In this document: positions 1-13,791 of the stretch, piece by piece
Layout: each line of letters opens with the position of its first letter
How positions within the stretch are numbered: the stretch's first letter is position 1
From: Sclerotinia nivalis
Taxonomy: Eukaryota; Ascomycota; Leotiomycetes; Helotiales; Sclerotiniaceae
Length of the DNA: 64,000 nt
Assembly: GCA_029531795.1 (NCBI GenBank)
Contig: JAPEIS010000010.1
Span: forward strand, 2,542,001-2,606,000
Direction of reading: 5' to 3'
The notes under the pieces: generated by a model
What the model was told of the DNA's origin: nothing
Databases searched by the model: none
What the model saw: the letters and a program-made list of their open reading frames with translations, nothing else
Program-made: the position numbers and the translations under genes

Positions 1-1654
1 TTTTCAGGGGTTTTTATAATGGGTTTGGGATGATATTAGGGCTGTCAATAGTTTGTGAGAGCTGGAAAAGTGAGAAAGATTTCAATCGTCTTAAACAAAG
101 CATCCAAATATATAGGAATTTCAAAAGCATTAAGCAACTACTGGGCTATTCTTCCAAACACCAGATGAAAATTATTTGCAGGAATATAGAACAATACCTT
201 TACCCATAATCTCAGGGTTCCTATGGTGGCAAACCATCCTCTCCCAACTCTTGATTTTATTCTGAAAATCTATCTTATAAACATTTCTGTATTACTATTC
301 CTATATTCGATCATGTATAAATATATCTTCTATACAATATTATAGCGATCAATAATAACATTCACTTGTAATTTGACTATTAGTATCACTTTGAGTATTA
401 TACACACTTGTAGTATCATGACGCAGTATTTGTAAAATGTATGAAATAATTCTTGGTTGTTAGGATGTATAGAAAGGACTCTATTTAAGCTATACACTTA
501 GGCACTAGCGCAGACGCTAGTCCTATGTACGGCATCTGGTACATGATGCTGTCCCGATAGTAACTTAATAGGAAAAGCAAGAAGTGCAATTGATTGTGTA
601 ATGAGAACACCCTGCACACCACACACAATCCCCGCCATTATCTAGGCCACAACAACAACACACCCAACCACCGACATTTTGCCGAATAACAAGAGCTGAT
701 TGAGCACCAGTCGTTCCAGTATCCGACTGCTTGCAGGAGCTGCTGGAATGTTCGCCTACATTGAAACACATGTTTGCGGGAATGGTTTGATGAAGTCTTA
801 ATTTGAATGTGTCGATGTTGAATATGCTTGCTGTGTGCTTAGTTTTGGATTTTTTTAGGTTTTGATGGTGTAAAGTTGATGATGATATAGATGATGGGCG
901 AGGCGGGACTTTTTATAGGCAAAGCCGAGAAGAGAACAAAAGAAAGACAATAAGACAACAAAGGAAAGACAATAAGACAACAGGGAGGAACAAAGAAAGG
1001 TCACAATAAGAAACAAGTCGCCTCGAGAATGAGCGACAAAAGTGTAGGTTAGAAGAAATTGACCTTGTCTTGACCTCCCTTACGCTTAGCGAAGATGAAT
1101 GAAAACACCCCTCATCTTGAATGCGCTCGGAACACAAAGAAAATTAAGAGTGGTTCAAATTTCAGAGTATTGACGATTGATTGTGTGGAAATCGAGGGGA
1201 CAATAGCTGGAAGCGAATAGAACCTGGAGAAAGGCCCATGAAGACACTCTGAAATATTTTGCCTCGTTTTATTTGCAAATAATCGTTATGTATGTTGACA
1301 TCAAAATGCAATTCAAATTTGACCTATCGCCCTTTGACCCGAAAGGGTAGGTTCAAGAATTTTCGAGATAGTAACAGTTGTTATGACAGACAGATATCTG
1401 GGAACTCTTTCTTGGGATACGCCCTGTGCTGTAAGAGAAATTGTTGTGTACAGGGACACAGCAAACGAGATGGATGATGAGGAGATATACTTTCGTGATG
1501 AGATAAAGATAACAAAATTGGAGCAATCACTCGTGGTGATCGAAGTGTATTAAATAATAGGAGTAATAGTAACACATGACCATCAAAGACAAATCATGCC
1601 ATGAATACCAAAATTTCTATAGATAAGTTATTAAAGCTACAACAAATGACAATT
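1..1654. other. Intergenic, no gene recognised
   Basis: AT-rich DNA. Only short open frames (at most about 75 codons) are present on either strand. None has a recognisable domain, a plausible intron structure or a codon pattern like the nearby genes. A real exon of a gene lying left of the window cannot be excluded. Confidence 0.5.
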
Positions 1655-2986
1655 TCAATATGAACTAAGCCCAGACATCATTTTCGGATAGACTAGAAGT
1701 GCCTGAATATCCAAGTTGTGTTTGTGAAAAGTCTCCAAATATATGCAGATTGCCTGACACTCCAATGATGCACGTCTCCAAATCCACCAATGTGGAAATT
1801 GGCAAAGTTTTCCAAGCCAATAGGCCTGTAACAAGAGAGCTCGAGGTTCTTTTTGTAAGAGCAATCTTTTGTACTGTGGATGCGTTTTGCCGACAAAAGC
1901 ACAAAACTTCAAGATGACGGTAATATCAACGTCGACATCGATGGCATCTGACAATAAAGATGCCGCAAGACGATATGGATTATCATTTGATTTAGAAATG
2001 GGATGTAAATCAAAAAGTGTGATGAAAGCTTGCGGCAATGTCTCGAGGCGAATGTGTGTGAATTGTGCCAAAGTTTCGGGTGCTATCAATGTTTTGAATG
2101 CGCTCGCATTTTTGTCTTGATCCAGTTTCCAAATCTCCGACTTCCCATAGCCCATCACAAGCCAATTCAAATCTAAAGACGAAGGTGGCCTCAAAGGCCA
2201 GGCTTCTTGTGGGGTCCTTGCCTCAATATGGCAGAATGCAATGAGACCAAGAAGAATAGAAGTTGCCCATAAAGCATCGCGTTCTGATGAGGATTCAATT
2301 GGGGTAGATGACAACTTCCTGCTAAATAATGATATACTTTGACACCAATGGAAAGCTTCCGAAGGAGACATTCTTGTACTCTGCTCAGTCGAGAGGTGTC
2401 GGTCGTGCATTAGCGTAAATGTGAGTAAAGCGTGCATCAAATATGGATGCTGTAGCAGGTCAGTAAAGCGTTGGGAGAATTTACATGCTTGTACATACCA
2501 AACATGCTAGCTTGATGAACTCATTTTGATATATTTGGAGATTCCTGCTTGTTGTAATGGTGTAAACCGTCCTTGTCTGAAATCTATTCAATATCTCCAA
2601 ATGTTCTTGATCACTTAAATCGTACACATTGGTCTTGTGGAAGCCTCTCAAGCTTGGGTTAACGATGCTTGGTATCGTTTGGTTTAATGAGTAGGGAAGT
2701 CTGTGCTGAAGTGTCTCAAAAGTAAAAGATTTGTCAAGTAGCTCAAGTGCTGAAGTTTTTTGGTCGTAATTGCAGAGAACATTAAATTCTGTACACCGTT
2801 TGCACATGGGTCTGGTCTCATCACACTACCACCAACCAGTTAAACAAATTCCTTTATAATGGGATAAGATATCCAACATACCTTGACCTTCCTTAGCTTA
2901 CAGTTTCCACATCCACGGCGCGACTTTTTATGCGGTCTGATTTTCCGGTTGTCCCCCTTTTCGGATATCAAGCGGGGAGCGCTCAT
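1655..2986 (-). CDS. Zn2Cys6 fungal transcription factor (UPC2/sterol-uptake-control-like)
   Basis: Three exons on the minus strand: 2986-2882, 2825-2499 and 2449-1655, giving 408 residues. Introns are 56 nt and 49 nt, with GTATGT donors and TAG/CAG acceptors; both junctions are in phase. Exon 1 ends with CGNCKLRKVK and exon 2 opens with CDETRPMCKRC, so splicing builds one complete six-cysteine binuclear zinc cluster at about residues 26-53. This confirms the first intron. The basic stretch before it is typical of DNA binding. The rest is helical; LMHALLTFTLMH after intron 2 and the FVGK/PRALLLQAYW region near the C-terminus resemble the regulatory domain of UPC2-type factors. It is probably a nuclear regulator with unknown targets. 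The start is the first ATG upstream of the cluster. It is divergent from the reductase at 4038. Confidence 0.88.
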
Positions 2987-4037
2987 GGCTCTGGATCGGA
3001 TGGAAGCTCGCAAAGGTGTGATGGAATTCTAAGTTATCCAAAGCGTCGCGCGAATATTGGCAGTAGAATAAAGTATCTGGGCTGGTAACAACGTTCTGCA
3101 TATAAGTATTCCGCGAGATGGTATTTTGGTGGACACATCACATTTGACGAGGAAATGAAGGGGGAATGATTTTAGGTTCGATTGTCCTGGAAAACGAGCT
3201 ATCCCGGAAAGCAACTTGTACGAGAAAGTAAATTGTCCTCTACCAATTTTGAAGTTGGTTTCCAGAAATTTGAAAATTATTAGCTTTAAATTTTATTATT
3301 AGTAAACAATAATCAATTTTGAAGCAATTAATCCAAAAAGCCATGAAACTATAATTATAGTATATATTCCAAGACAACTAACTGGCTTTCCCGGACAAAT
3401 TGTTTTCCCGGAGTACGATAATTAACAGCTGAGCTATAGAGAGCCGACTATTAGCAAGATCTTGTTGGTGTTGACGCTGAAGATGGTGGTGGATTCCCAC
3501 GTTTTTCCTCATCCACAATTCTTCGGATAAGGTTAAGATTCGCATAGCTTGGAGAACGCTAACCTCACTTCGCATCTGAAGTTTCTGCTTTAAGCTACTT
3601 TAGTCATTGAGCCAATTAAATGATAGTACTCAATTAGTAATCGTAAACTTGAATCCACCAGATCCATTCCAACCCAAAACTTCTTCTGTTTTCGCTTTCT
3701 AAATCTACTAACTTCATCTCGCATTTTGAGAAGATGGCAGCGATGCCTGTCTACAATGTTCAAAAGATCTCACACTAAACTTGGAAACTTCATGAAATCA
3801 TCGGACAAAATGAATATGATTTCTCCATTCCATGTTGTCTGTTTAACGTGCGAAGCGATGGTAGGTATTAGGTATAAGTATATCTCTTTAAGCTCACTTT
3901 GAGAAATAGCCATCATTTCATAGCACATCTGTTCCTCATTTCTCAGTTTCGAAGCTCTCATCCTACTCGCAGATCTAGACTTATTGTCTCAGTCAATATC
4001 CACCTCTATCACGTCCTCGCCCATACATCCAATCGGC
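2987..4037. other. Divergent intergenic region between regulator and reductase
   Basis: About 1.05 kb shared by two divergently transcribed genes. Short minus-strand frames at 3029-3214, 3378-3575 and 3770-3961 have no family signal. An AT-rich stretch lies around 3240-3370. No operator could be assigned. Confidence 0.5.
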
Positions 4038-5217
4038 ATGTCTTCCTCGGCAGAGGTCCCCTCAAATTCCGCTGTATGGTTGAATCAATCTGCGAAGCTA
4101 GAAGTCAAATCCGCACCTTATACTCGACCTTCGAAGAATGAGATTGTTATAAAAAATGGAGCCGTTGCCATTAACCCAGCAGATTGGATTAAACAAGATA
4201 TGGGTAATTTGATATTTCCTTGGGTGAAATATCCATGCATTCTTGGGTATGATGTATCTGGAGAAGTAGTTGAAGTTGGAAATGGTGTTACGCGATTCAA
4301 GGTTGGAGATCGTGTCGTGGGTATGGCAATGGGAACCACGGAGCCATCGAATACTCATACCCAAAGTGCTTTTCAACTCTATACTGTTTTGTTGGATAAT
4401 ATGACCTCGCATATTCCAGATGATTTATCGTATGAACAAGCTTCCGTTATACCTTTGGGAGTTTCTACCGCTGCTGTCGGGCTATTTCAAAAAGATCAGC
4501 TGGCACTCGAATTGCCGTCACTCTCTCCAAAACCAGCCGGGAAAACTGTACTTATTTGGGGTGGTTCAACCAGTGTTGGCATTAATGCTATTCAGTAAGT
4601 CTTCTTCGTGCATTTAGGCCTTCTTTCATGAATTCTCGTTAATCATAAACTTCAGGTTAGCCGTCGCAGCTGGTTACGAAGTCATTACTACTTCATCTCC
4701 CAAGAATTTCGACCTGTGCAAGAAATTCGGTGCAAGTCAAGTCTTTGATTACAATAGCAAAACCGCCGTTCCTGATATTATAAATGCATTCAAAGGCAAG
4801 ACTTGTGCTGGTGCAATGTCTATCGGGAAAGGAGCTTCAGATGCATGTATGGATATCCTCGATAAATGCAATGGTAAAAAGTTCCTTGCGATGGTTTCTT
4901 ATCCAATATTGCCACCACCAAAACGATTCATACTTCCGAGGATTGTTTCCACATTCATTCTTTGGACGGTTTCCAATGAGATCAAGAAAGTACTCAGAGG
5001 TATCAATAATAAATTCGTCGATGGCTCAACTCTGGTAAAGAATGAGGTAGGTGAGGCTGTCTATGCGAAATTTCTGCCACAAGCGTTGGAAAAGGGTACC
5101 TATATTGCGGCTCCTGAGGCGATGGTAATCGGGGAAGGGCTGGGGTTTGTAGAGAAGGGGATGGAAATGCAGAGGAAAGGGGTTTCTGCTAAGAAAATTG
5201 TTATCTCGTTGGCATAG
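4038..5217 (+). CDS. Medium-chain dehydrogenase/reductase, zinc-less, CipB/trans-enoyl-reductase type
   Basis: Two exons, 4038-4594 and 4656-5217, giving 372 residues. The 61-nt intron (GTAAGT...TTCAG) joins CA and G to restore a Gln codon. The N-terminal GroES-like domain contains GAVAINPADW and GYDVSGEVVEVG. The Rossmann part carries WGGSTSVGINAIQLA, the nucleotide-binding loop of this group. The cysteine ligands of zinc alcohol dehydrogenases are absent, so NADPH-dependent reduction of an enone or quinone-like substrate is likely. The substrate is unknown. An in-frame ATG at 3984 would add 18 residues; 4038 is preferred because family members start close to the conserved AVW motif. The 3' end is part of a 50-bp tandem duplication that includes the stop codon. 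Confidence 0.9.
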
Positions 5218-5271
5218 CGCTGAGGAAAGGGGTTTCTGCTAAGAAAATTGTTATCTCGTTGGCATAACGCT
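5172..5271 (+). repeat. 50-bp tandem duplication spanning the reductase stop codon
   Basis: 5172-5221 and 5222-5271 match at 49 of 50 positions by eye. The difference is at 5217/5267, where the TAG stop of the first copy becomes TAA in the second. The unit is not a multiple of three, so read-through would enter copy two in another frame. Confidence 0.95.
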
Positions 5272-7019
5272 AAGGAAGCTTTTTGGTTTAATTTTGCGTT
5301 CATTTATATATCTACACAACTAATAATATTTACCCATCGCGTAGTTTCTCAATTAGATGCGTACATACTCAAATGAATATTTGTTATAAAGATACCCTGA
5401 AACCCTTCCAAACCTTCCAACAAACACAACCAGCAGTCATCTTCAATCAGACTGCGAGACTGGAAGAACCTTGGCTAACTAGCAAAAAAGCCGAGTGTCC
5501 CGAATGTAAATAAAATACGCGGTTGGAGCCTCAGAAGGAGACCAAGACCTACTACCCGTGACGAAGAAACCTCAATGTCACAATTAATCAACAAGGGTAG
5601 GCAGCGCATGGTATTACACATTACCTCGATCTTCCAGAGAAGATCTTCCAATATCAGCTCATGTCCCATCTGAATCGACACATCCTTCCTTCAAATGCAA
5701 AACTCACAAAAATGCAAAATTCTATCGGTTCTCCTATATAGCTCGTCGGTATACTTCTCTCAGATTGTTCACATATCATACTTCGAGCTTCTTTAATGCC
5801 TCCCCACTTAAATGCAGAGCAAGTAGTGGGAGATATCATCTCATATTCCTGTGAATTTTTAGCCTCTCTTCCCACGACGTTATTCGAGATCAAAGAGCCG
5901 AAAGCCCAATTAAACGGGCTTTGAACTTTGCCTTCGAGTGGCCACGCTCATGCAATAGACGAGAATTTTTCAAAGAATAATAGTAATAATGTTAAATGAC
6001 CAGCCAGCCAAGATCACAAAGTCCTAATAGGAGGAGTCTGAGCAGCTAGAGATTGCAGGCTCAAAAAAATAATGCAGTAGCTCTTTCAACATTTTTGCAA
6101 TTCGTGTGGTCGAGGGAGGTAAAATGATATGCGTTTTGATAGTAATAGTAAATAGTATATCCATGGATATGAGAACTGGTAGTGATAATGACGATGATGA
6201 TGATGATGATAATCGAATGGAAAGAATACAGAATCTTCCCCCTCACAATAAGAAATCGCAGCAAGCATCGATTGGACTGAAATATCCTCCGTAATCCATA
6301 CAACCAGTCCAATACCCACCTAGCCAGCATGAAGGACAAGACTCAACACCTGTACACGATGTCCTCTACGAACCTCCAGTTCTTTTATTTAATTATTAAA
6401 GTCTGCAGAGCTAAGTTTGAATTATTTGATAGAATCATAATGATTGAAAAAGGAAAAAATATTCAATCGCAATGTTTTTTTGTTTTCGAATTGGTTGATA
6501 GTAAAAACCAAATCTCGGTTTTTTGATAATCATATTATCGGATTATGCTTTCTATAATATTACTTTTATTATGAAACAAAGGATAATATTATTATCTACA
6601 ACAATATATTACAAAATCATCTTCAAGATCCCTTTGAGATATTGAATATGATTTATCAAATTCGGTTTTAAGGTTCAGACTTTACCTTCTTCGATTCGAA
6701 TCGAAACAACAATAATTTATATATTTGAAGGAATTGTGTAGAACGATTCAAGTTAATAATATATTTGTTATAGAATTCGATAGAGGATATATTATATACA
6801 GGATTGGAGCATTTTGTAAAATCAATATCCCTATAATTTGAAGGGTTCTATGAAATCGATATTAGACAAAATATAATTGTTGGAAAGTTATGAATAAGAT
6901 AAAGAGTTGATGTGAAGGAAGGTTATTTGGATTTGATTGATAGAGAGATCGGATTTGGAAAATCATAAATATAATATTTTGATTGATATTTTTATCTTTA
7001 TATACGATACTATATAGAG
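5272..7019. other. Intergenic, increasingly AT-rich; decayed repeat likely on the right
   Basis: No gene was recognised. From about 6400 the sequence is strongly AT-rich, with many stops in all frames. It probably includes more of the LINE relative whose 3' end is visible at 7020-7196. Confidence 0.5.
6193..6210. repeat. (GAT)6 microsatellite
   Basis: Six perfect GAT units. The antisense reading gives a poly-His/Asp run that produces spurious open frames at 6061-6339. Confidence 0.95.
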
Positions 7020-7196
7020 GTCGGGCTTTATTCCCTAGTATTAGTTTTCATTTCCTTTATCAAAAATATATATAAATTTGTATGCTATTTAGATAGCACT
7101 ACCCATAGCCATCTGTTAAAAGCTCGATTGAGCTCTTAATTGTCCTAGATAGTCTTTGACTCAGTGTGGACGTTAATTAAATCAATCAATCAACCT
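7020..7196 (+). mobile_element. Solo 3' end of a LINE related to the 44-57 kb copies
   Basis: The end of this stretch reads TCCTAGATAGTCTTTGACTC, followed by GTGGACGTTAATTAAATCAATCAATCAA. It resembles the 3' ends of the LINE copies at 53221-53288 (plus) and, reverse-complemented, at 44844 and 54700. The earlier GGGCTTTATTCCCTAGTATTAG also resembles the copy at 53081. The (TCAA)n tail marks the 3' end of a plus-strand insertion. The rest of the element upstream is too diverged for me to align. Confidence 0.65.
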
Positions 7197-8965
7197 AGCA
7201 AGCATCACGGCTATTCAGTGAACAATTCGCGTATCTGTATATGCATCGTAGCAGATATAGAAAGTGAAGAGGCTTAGTAAAACTTGTTTATATATTTGAC
7301 TAGTTGTATTACTGATATATACAGATACTCGTGTACATACTGGAAAAGAATTATGATTACTGCATGCAAAATCGATTGCGGAAACGTGACACATAAAATG
7401 AATTCTACGGACGAAGCAGCATATCGTGAAGAATAACTTTCGGTAGCGACTTTCCCCAGCCCGTTCACAGGATAGCCCTGTTCGGTTTTGGGGAATCATT
7501 GAAGAGACTTTTATACTTTTTAATCAAGAATGTAAGTGTCGAGAAGAGGAGCCAGGAGAGAGAAGCGGACTGAAGTCCGTCATTCAGCGGGAGTAAATTC
7601 ACTAGTATTATTAATGGCAGTGTCAATCTTCGGACGTAGGAAGGTATAAAAACTATTCTTATTCTTGACTTATGATTTTCACCATAACCATACCATCACC
7701 TGAAGACACCAAAACAACATCAGCCTCATCAGCTGAAAAGGTTCGCCTCCCTTCCTCTCGTCCGCATTAAATTAACCTCCAAATTACTTGCATTTAGTCA
7801 AACAAATTACCAATCATCATAGCCACCAGCCTCAACATCATCCACACACATCCATCCCTTTTACCAAAAACCTCGCTACTGGTGCAGTACCATTTGCATC
7901 CTCATTGGATCTAGATGCTAAGAACTAAGATATAGTGATCCAACAATACAATAAGACATGAATTCCGAACACGATCGACTTTCAAGACAATATACTCATC
8001 CACCGCCACGTGGACCGTTCTTGATGTATATTACGGACAAAGTTTTGTGATGCAAAGGTATGTGTTCTCTTTTATTATTTAGAGAGAGAAGAGAGGGAAA
8101 ATTATAAGTTAATATGTATACTTGGTGCTGACGAAGAGATGAAATAATTATGGATTAGATGGGGTAATGATGAGGTTTCCGGGGAGATATACCGGGCTTT
8201 GTTATCGACGGATATTAAATGCAAAAGCAGAATGTGAATGTCAGGCTGGAGAGTATGGGGAACGTGAAAAATGACAATGTTATTGCCGCTGTCAAAACAA
8301 AAGTCAATGTTCGTATCTGCAAAGTCGGAAGAAATGTTTACATGTTAAGCATGAGAGATATAGGGAATGGTATTGGCCGAGAGTGATGAAAGGCTCAAGA
8401 AGGGAAAGTGTTACGGAATTGCAATTAGGGGGTTTTAACCCGAATATTCCTAAACCATCTATTGAAGCTGGTAATGATCAATCTGGGCATGAATCTAACG
8501 ATGAAGTGGAAAGGCAAAAAGGCATAGTTGAGTAGCAAGTCGGGGATGATGAAGCAGCTGCTATTACGGTTGAAAGCAATGTCATTATTGATGCTCTCAA
8601 CCATGATTGAGACATTGAGCTAGAACCAAGCTGGGCAAAAATCGCCCATACTATGTGGTTGCAACGAGAAGAGGCATGAATACTAATCAATTCCGAAGCC
8701 GGCATGTGTACATGGTCTTGAAGAAAAGCGGTGGTTTATATGCAATTTAATAGAGAGGATAGATGTAACGAAACTGCTTGTTCAACTCGCGGCGGTGTTG
8801 TTCTCATCGTATCTTTCGTGGATTGTGTCCAGTAGTTTGGATCACAATCTGACAATGAGAGACTTTTGATTATTGGAAACATTCAAAGACGTCGATAGGT
8901 TGATATTATTTGAGATATTGAAACTGTTTGAGGTGTTCGTATCACTTGAAACATTGAAACTATTC

Positions 8966-8998
8966 AGGTGCCGGTATCAAAGGAGATACCGAACACCT
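8966..8998. repeat. Imperfect hairpin
   Basis: AGGTGCCGGTATC pairs with GATACCGAACACCT around an AAAGGA loop. A related AGGTGTTCGTATCAC lies 30 nt upstream and also matches the right arm. It sits inside an array-like stretch of repeated GAGATATTGAAAC-type phrases (about 8910-9030). Confidence 0.75.
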
Positions 8999-10103
8999 TG
9001 AGATGTTGCTTCCGTTTGAGATATTGAAATCAGTGCTAGACTGAACAATAAATAGCTTGTCATACATTCAATCTGCCTAGTCTCATATGGACAACACTCT
9101 CTTGCACAATTTAAAAAAAAAATACACAACAATTTTTCCTCGATGGCATGACTTGTGTATGCAAATCATTTAAGATCAAGAGATGTTGAAGTGATTCAAT
9201 GGATTTAAGGTTACCTTGGATATTGAATCTCTATCATGCATCCAATTCAGCGGAAACATTAAAAATCATCAAAAATCATCCAACTCACAAAACAAAACAA
9301 AAGGTCTCGATTCCCACCTTCCGACCAAGTTCAACTATTGGTCCCAGTCAAAACGACGGTGTACTCCAAGTCTCCTGCCAACACCTCAAAGATGGCTGGG
9401 GCATACCTAGAAAACGCCACGTGTGAAGCAGCACCACCGCCAATCTTTCTTAAGCAGGTGCAAAAAGCATGCGTAATAAGTTTCAAGATTTTCAAACAAA
9501 CCAAATCAAGAGAGGAAGGTTGAAAGAGATGTACATACACTGTACAAATAATAGATGAATAGATGGAAGAGATGGGCGGTTATGATAAGGTTACTGGAGT
9601 GATGATTGATAATGATGATCGATCGTGATCCACAACTCGGTATTGCGTGTAAATACCGTGGCGGGGTGGACATCATTCTTGCCAACATTTTGGCCCTTCA
9701 GGGGTTCGTTATTATTATCGAGTAAAGTTGTTGCCCAGATATCAAAGTCAAAAGTCAATCAATACCTAATACCTACCTAGTAAGACTTTAAGGTTCAATA
9801 GAGTCAAAAAAAAAAACTAATTCATTTTTTATACCAAGAGTTCAAGAGACAAGCAAATAAGACAAATAAGAGAAATAAATATTCCGGATTAATCATTGGT
9901 CATATCGCACAGTTCCTTCACATAGCTACAACCTATTAAATTTAGACCTCAAAACTCAATTCGAGCTTCCTATTTCATCGAATATGTATAAGTGCACACG
10001 TATACATAGGTAGGTACTACTCGGTAGGTATAAACTTTATCATGCAATATCATGGAGCGACAAGTGCTTCCCCTGTCAATAAAATTTCCCCGCAGCCAAG
10101 GTA

Positions 10104-10138
10104 GGTCCAGGTCCAGGTCCAAGTCCAGGTCCAGGTCT
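10104..10138. repeat. GGTCCA hexanucleotide repeat
   Basis: About six near-perfect GGTCCA units with one A substitution. On the minus strand it reads as an LDLDLD run inside a 83-codon spurious frame. Confidence 0.9.
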
Positions 10139-10393
10139 AGTCCAGCCCAATGTTGTTGTCTTAAAGTGCGTCTTGGTACGCTCAAGTCCGAACTCTCTGT
10201 CTCTAATTTGTATTCACCCATTTGAATATATAATATAATCTTACATTCACTATTACTTTGTTAAGTGATTGACCTTCTTAATCTGTATTTACCAACACCT
10301 TCCTCTAAATCAATTGTCCAAAAGTCATCAGCATACACAATATCATAAAACATTACAAGAACGAAACAAAAAGTCCAATACAATACCATCAAA

Positions 10394-11336
10394 ATGAAGT
10401 TCGCCACCGCTTTCTCTATTGCAGGTACTCTCCTTTCAATATCTGCGCAGAATTTCGGAGCGGAACCAGCTTGCGCTGTAAGTTTCCTTTCCTTTCATTC
10501 CTTTTCCTACCTTGTCATTCCACACCTTCTATCTCCACACCCCATACTTTCCACCTGCACTTCCTTTCTCCCACACCCCATACTTTCCACCTGCACTTCC
10601 TTTCTCCCATACCCCATACTTTCCACCTACACCATTTCCTCTCTCCCATCCCCTTACCATCAACCAACAACTAATCACTCCCCGCAAAAAATAGACTCCC
10701 TGCCTCCAAAGCGCCATCTCCGTCGCCGGCTGCGGAGCCAACGACCAAGCCTGCCAATGCGGCACCGCGCAAGCCGCCATCCAAACCGCCGCAACCCCAT
10801 GTCTCATCTCCGCCTGTAACGCCGGTGACCTCGCAAGCGCTGCTAGTGTCGGTGCTGCACTTTGTTCCGCATTCTCCGCATCCGCATCTGCCGTGACCGG
10901 AAGTGTAACTACTGAGGGAGGAAGCGCCGTCACATCTGGAAATCCCGGAGGTCTAGCCAGCTCGACTGGCGCGACTGCAAGCGGAAGTGCATTGAGTTCT
11001 AGTGATCCGGGTGGTGTACTCAGTATACTCACCAATACTAGTGTATCTTCCACTGGAAACGCAACTGGAAGCGCAACTGGAAGTGCATTAAGTTCTTCCA
11101 ACCCAGGAGGAGCAATGAGCTCAGCATCGGGAACAACATCAAACCCAGGAGGAGCAATGAGTTCAACTACGGGATCTAGATCTACGTCAACTTCTACATC
11201 AACATCATCCAGGACTACAGGTTCGGCGACATCGAGCTCATCTACATCTGCTACGACTAACGCAGCGCCTACGGTGGGAGTTAAGATGGTAGGAGGATTG
11301 ATGGGAGCAGCTTTGGGAGTTGTAGCTCTTTTGTGA
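10394..11336 (+). CDS. CFEM-domain, probably GPI-anchored cell-surface protein
   Basis: Two exons, 10394-10477 and 10695-11336, giving 241 residues. The 217-nt intron has GTAAGT...ATAG ends and is phase 0. A signal peptide covers about residues 1-18. Splicing produces eight cysteines in CFEM order, PACA-TPC, VAGC, DQACQC, TPC, SAC and ALC, with the Asp of ANDQAC at the position that binds haem iron in characterised CFEM proteins. A Ser/Thr/Gly-rich stalk follows, with repeats of the type GSALSSSNPGGAMSS. The C-terminus ends in a hydrophobic tail (VGGLMGAALGVVALL) after small residues, as expected for GPI attachment. Roles of the family are wall structure, haem/iron uptake or host contact; which applies here is unknown. 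A 311-codon antisense frame over it is an artefact of the GC-rich repeats. Confidence 0.9.
10535..10642 (+). repeat. Three 36-bp tandem units inside the CFEM intron
   Basis: Units start at 10535, 10571 and 10607, each opening CCACACCCCATACTTTCC or a close variant. Units 1 and 2 are nearly identical; unit 3 is diverged at its 3' end. They account for half of this unusually long intron and are pyrimidine-rich on the sense strand. Confidence 0.92.
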
Positions 11337-12097
11337 GAAAATGGGGGGAGTTGTTTCGTGTGAAGGGAGAGGATATTTGGCGGGGATTGGGAAGTGTGGG
11401 TGGATATGTGGATATGTGGATTTGCTATGACATAATGATTATGGGTTGGTAGTTGGTCGCTCAATAAAATGAATGAAAACGTTAATGGTTTGGTGGAATG
11501 GCCGGAGAATTGATGAGGCTGGCGATAGGCTTTAATGTGTAGGAATTAGTTTCTCAATGACATCAATTGCACAATACGAAGATCATTCCAAGTGGTCAAT
11601 TTATCACTCTCCTTGTTCCCAAGTTTCGTCTCATCATATCAAGCATATCAATCGCCAATTCAATCAGTCAAATTCTTCAAGAGATAAGTAAATCCATGCA
11701 CGGCATTGTATTTCCAGACTATCGAATAAGCAATACATGCTCCCTTCCCTTCCCTCCTCTCATACCCACTGTATGATGTAACACAACGCTGACTAGATAT
11801 CCATTCAACGCAAAGCAAACCTCGCAAGAAATTGTATATCCCGCGAAAAATGTCATTGGCTGTCGAAAGAATCAAACAAAAAGGAAAGAAATATCAAATA
11901 GCTCAAGCAACTTTTCAGCCAGCCATTTTGTTCCCATAAATGAAGAATCCACGAGGGAGATTTCAATCATCTTTGAACCAGGATCTAGGAAGATTTCAAC
12001 TACTTTCCTTTAGATCCGTCTTGTCTGGGAAGAATTCAGCTACCCCCTAACAGAACAGACTCGGTTCAAATCAGATTTCATCTTTTCCTCTCTTCAT
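11337..12097. other. Convergent 3' intergenic region
   Basis: Lies between the 3' ends of the CFEM gene (+) and homocitrate synthase (-). No open frame with support. AATAAA-like signals occur just after the CFEM stop (CAATAAAATGAATG near 11463). Confidence 0.5.

Positions 12098-13791
<1,694 letters not shown>

Larger units (their letters stand above)
7197..10393. other. Long intergenic region, no gene recognised
   Basis: Contains only short frames, for example 8478-8705 (-), 9199-9426 (+) and 9331-9540 (-), none with family features. It holds a hairpin at 8966-8998, a GGTCCA repeat near 10.1 kb and a TATA-like AATATATAATATAATC at about 10224 upstream of the CFEM gene. A non-coding transcript cannot be excluded. 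Confidence 0.5.

Noticed and set aside
1665..1904. Minus-strand frames inside exon 3 of the Zn2Cys6 regulator
   Set aside because: Alternative frames of the same exon. The called frame carries the conserved regulatory-domain phrases.
6061..6339. His-rich minus-strand frames
   Set aside because: Produced by the GAT microsatellite. No domain or conserved context.
10529..11464. 311-codon minus-strand frame opposite the CFEM gene
   Set aside because: The plus-strand gene has a signal peptide, eight CFEM cysteines and a GPI tail. The antisense frame is low-complexity (VALPVAFPVE type) and exists because the sense strand is Ser/Gly/Thr-rich.
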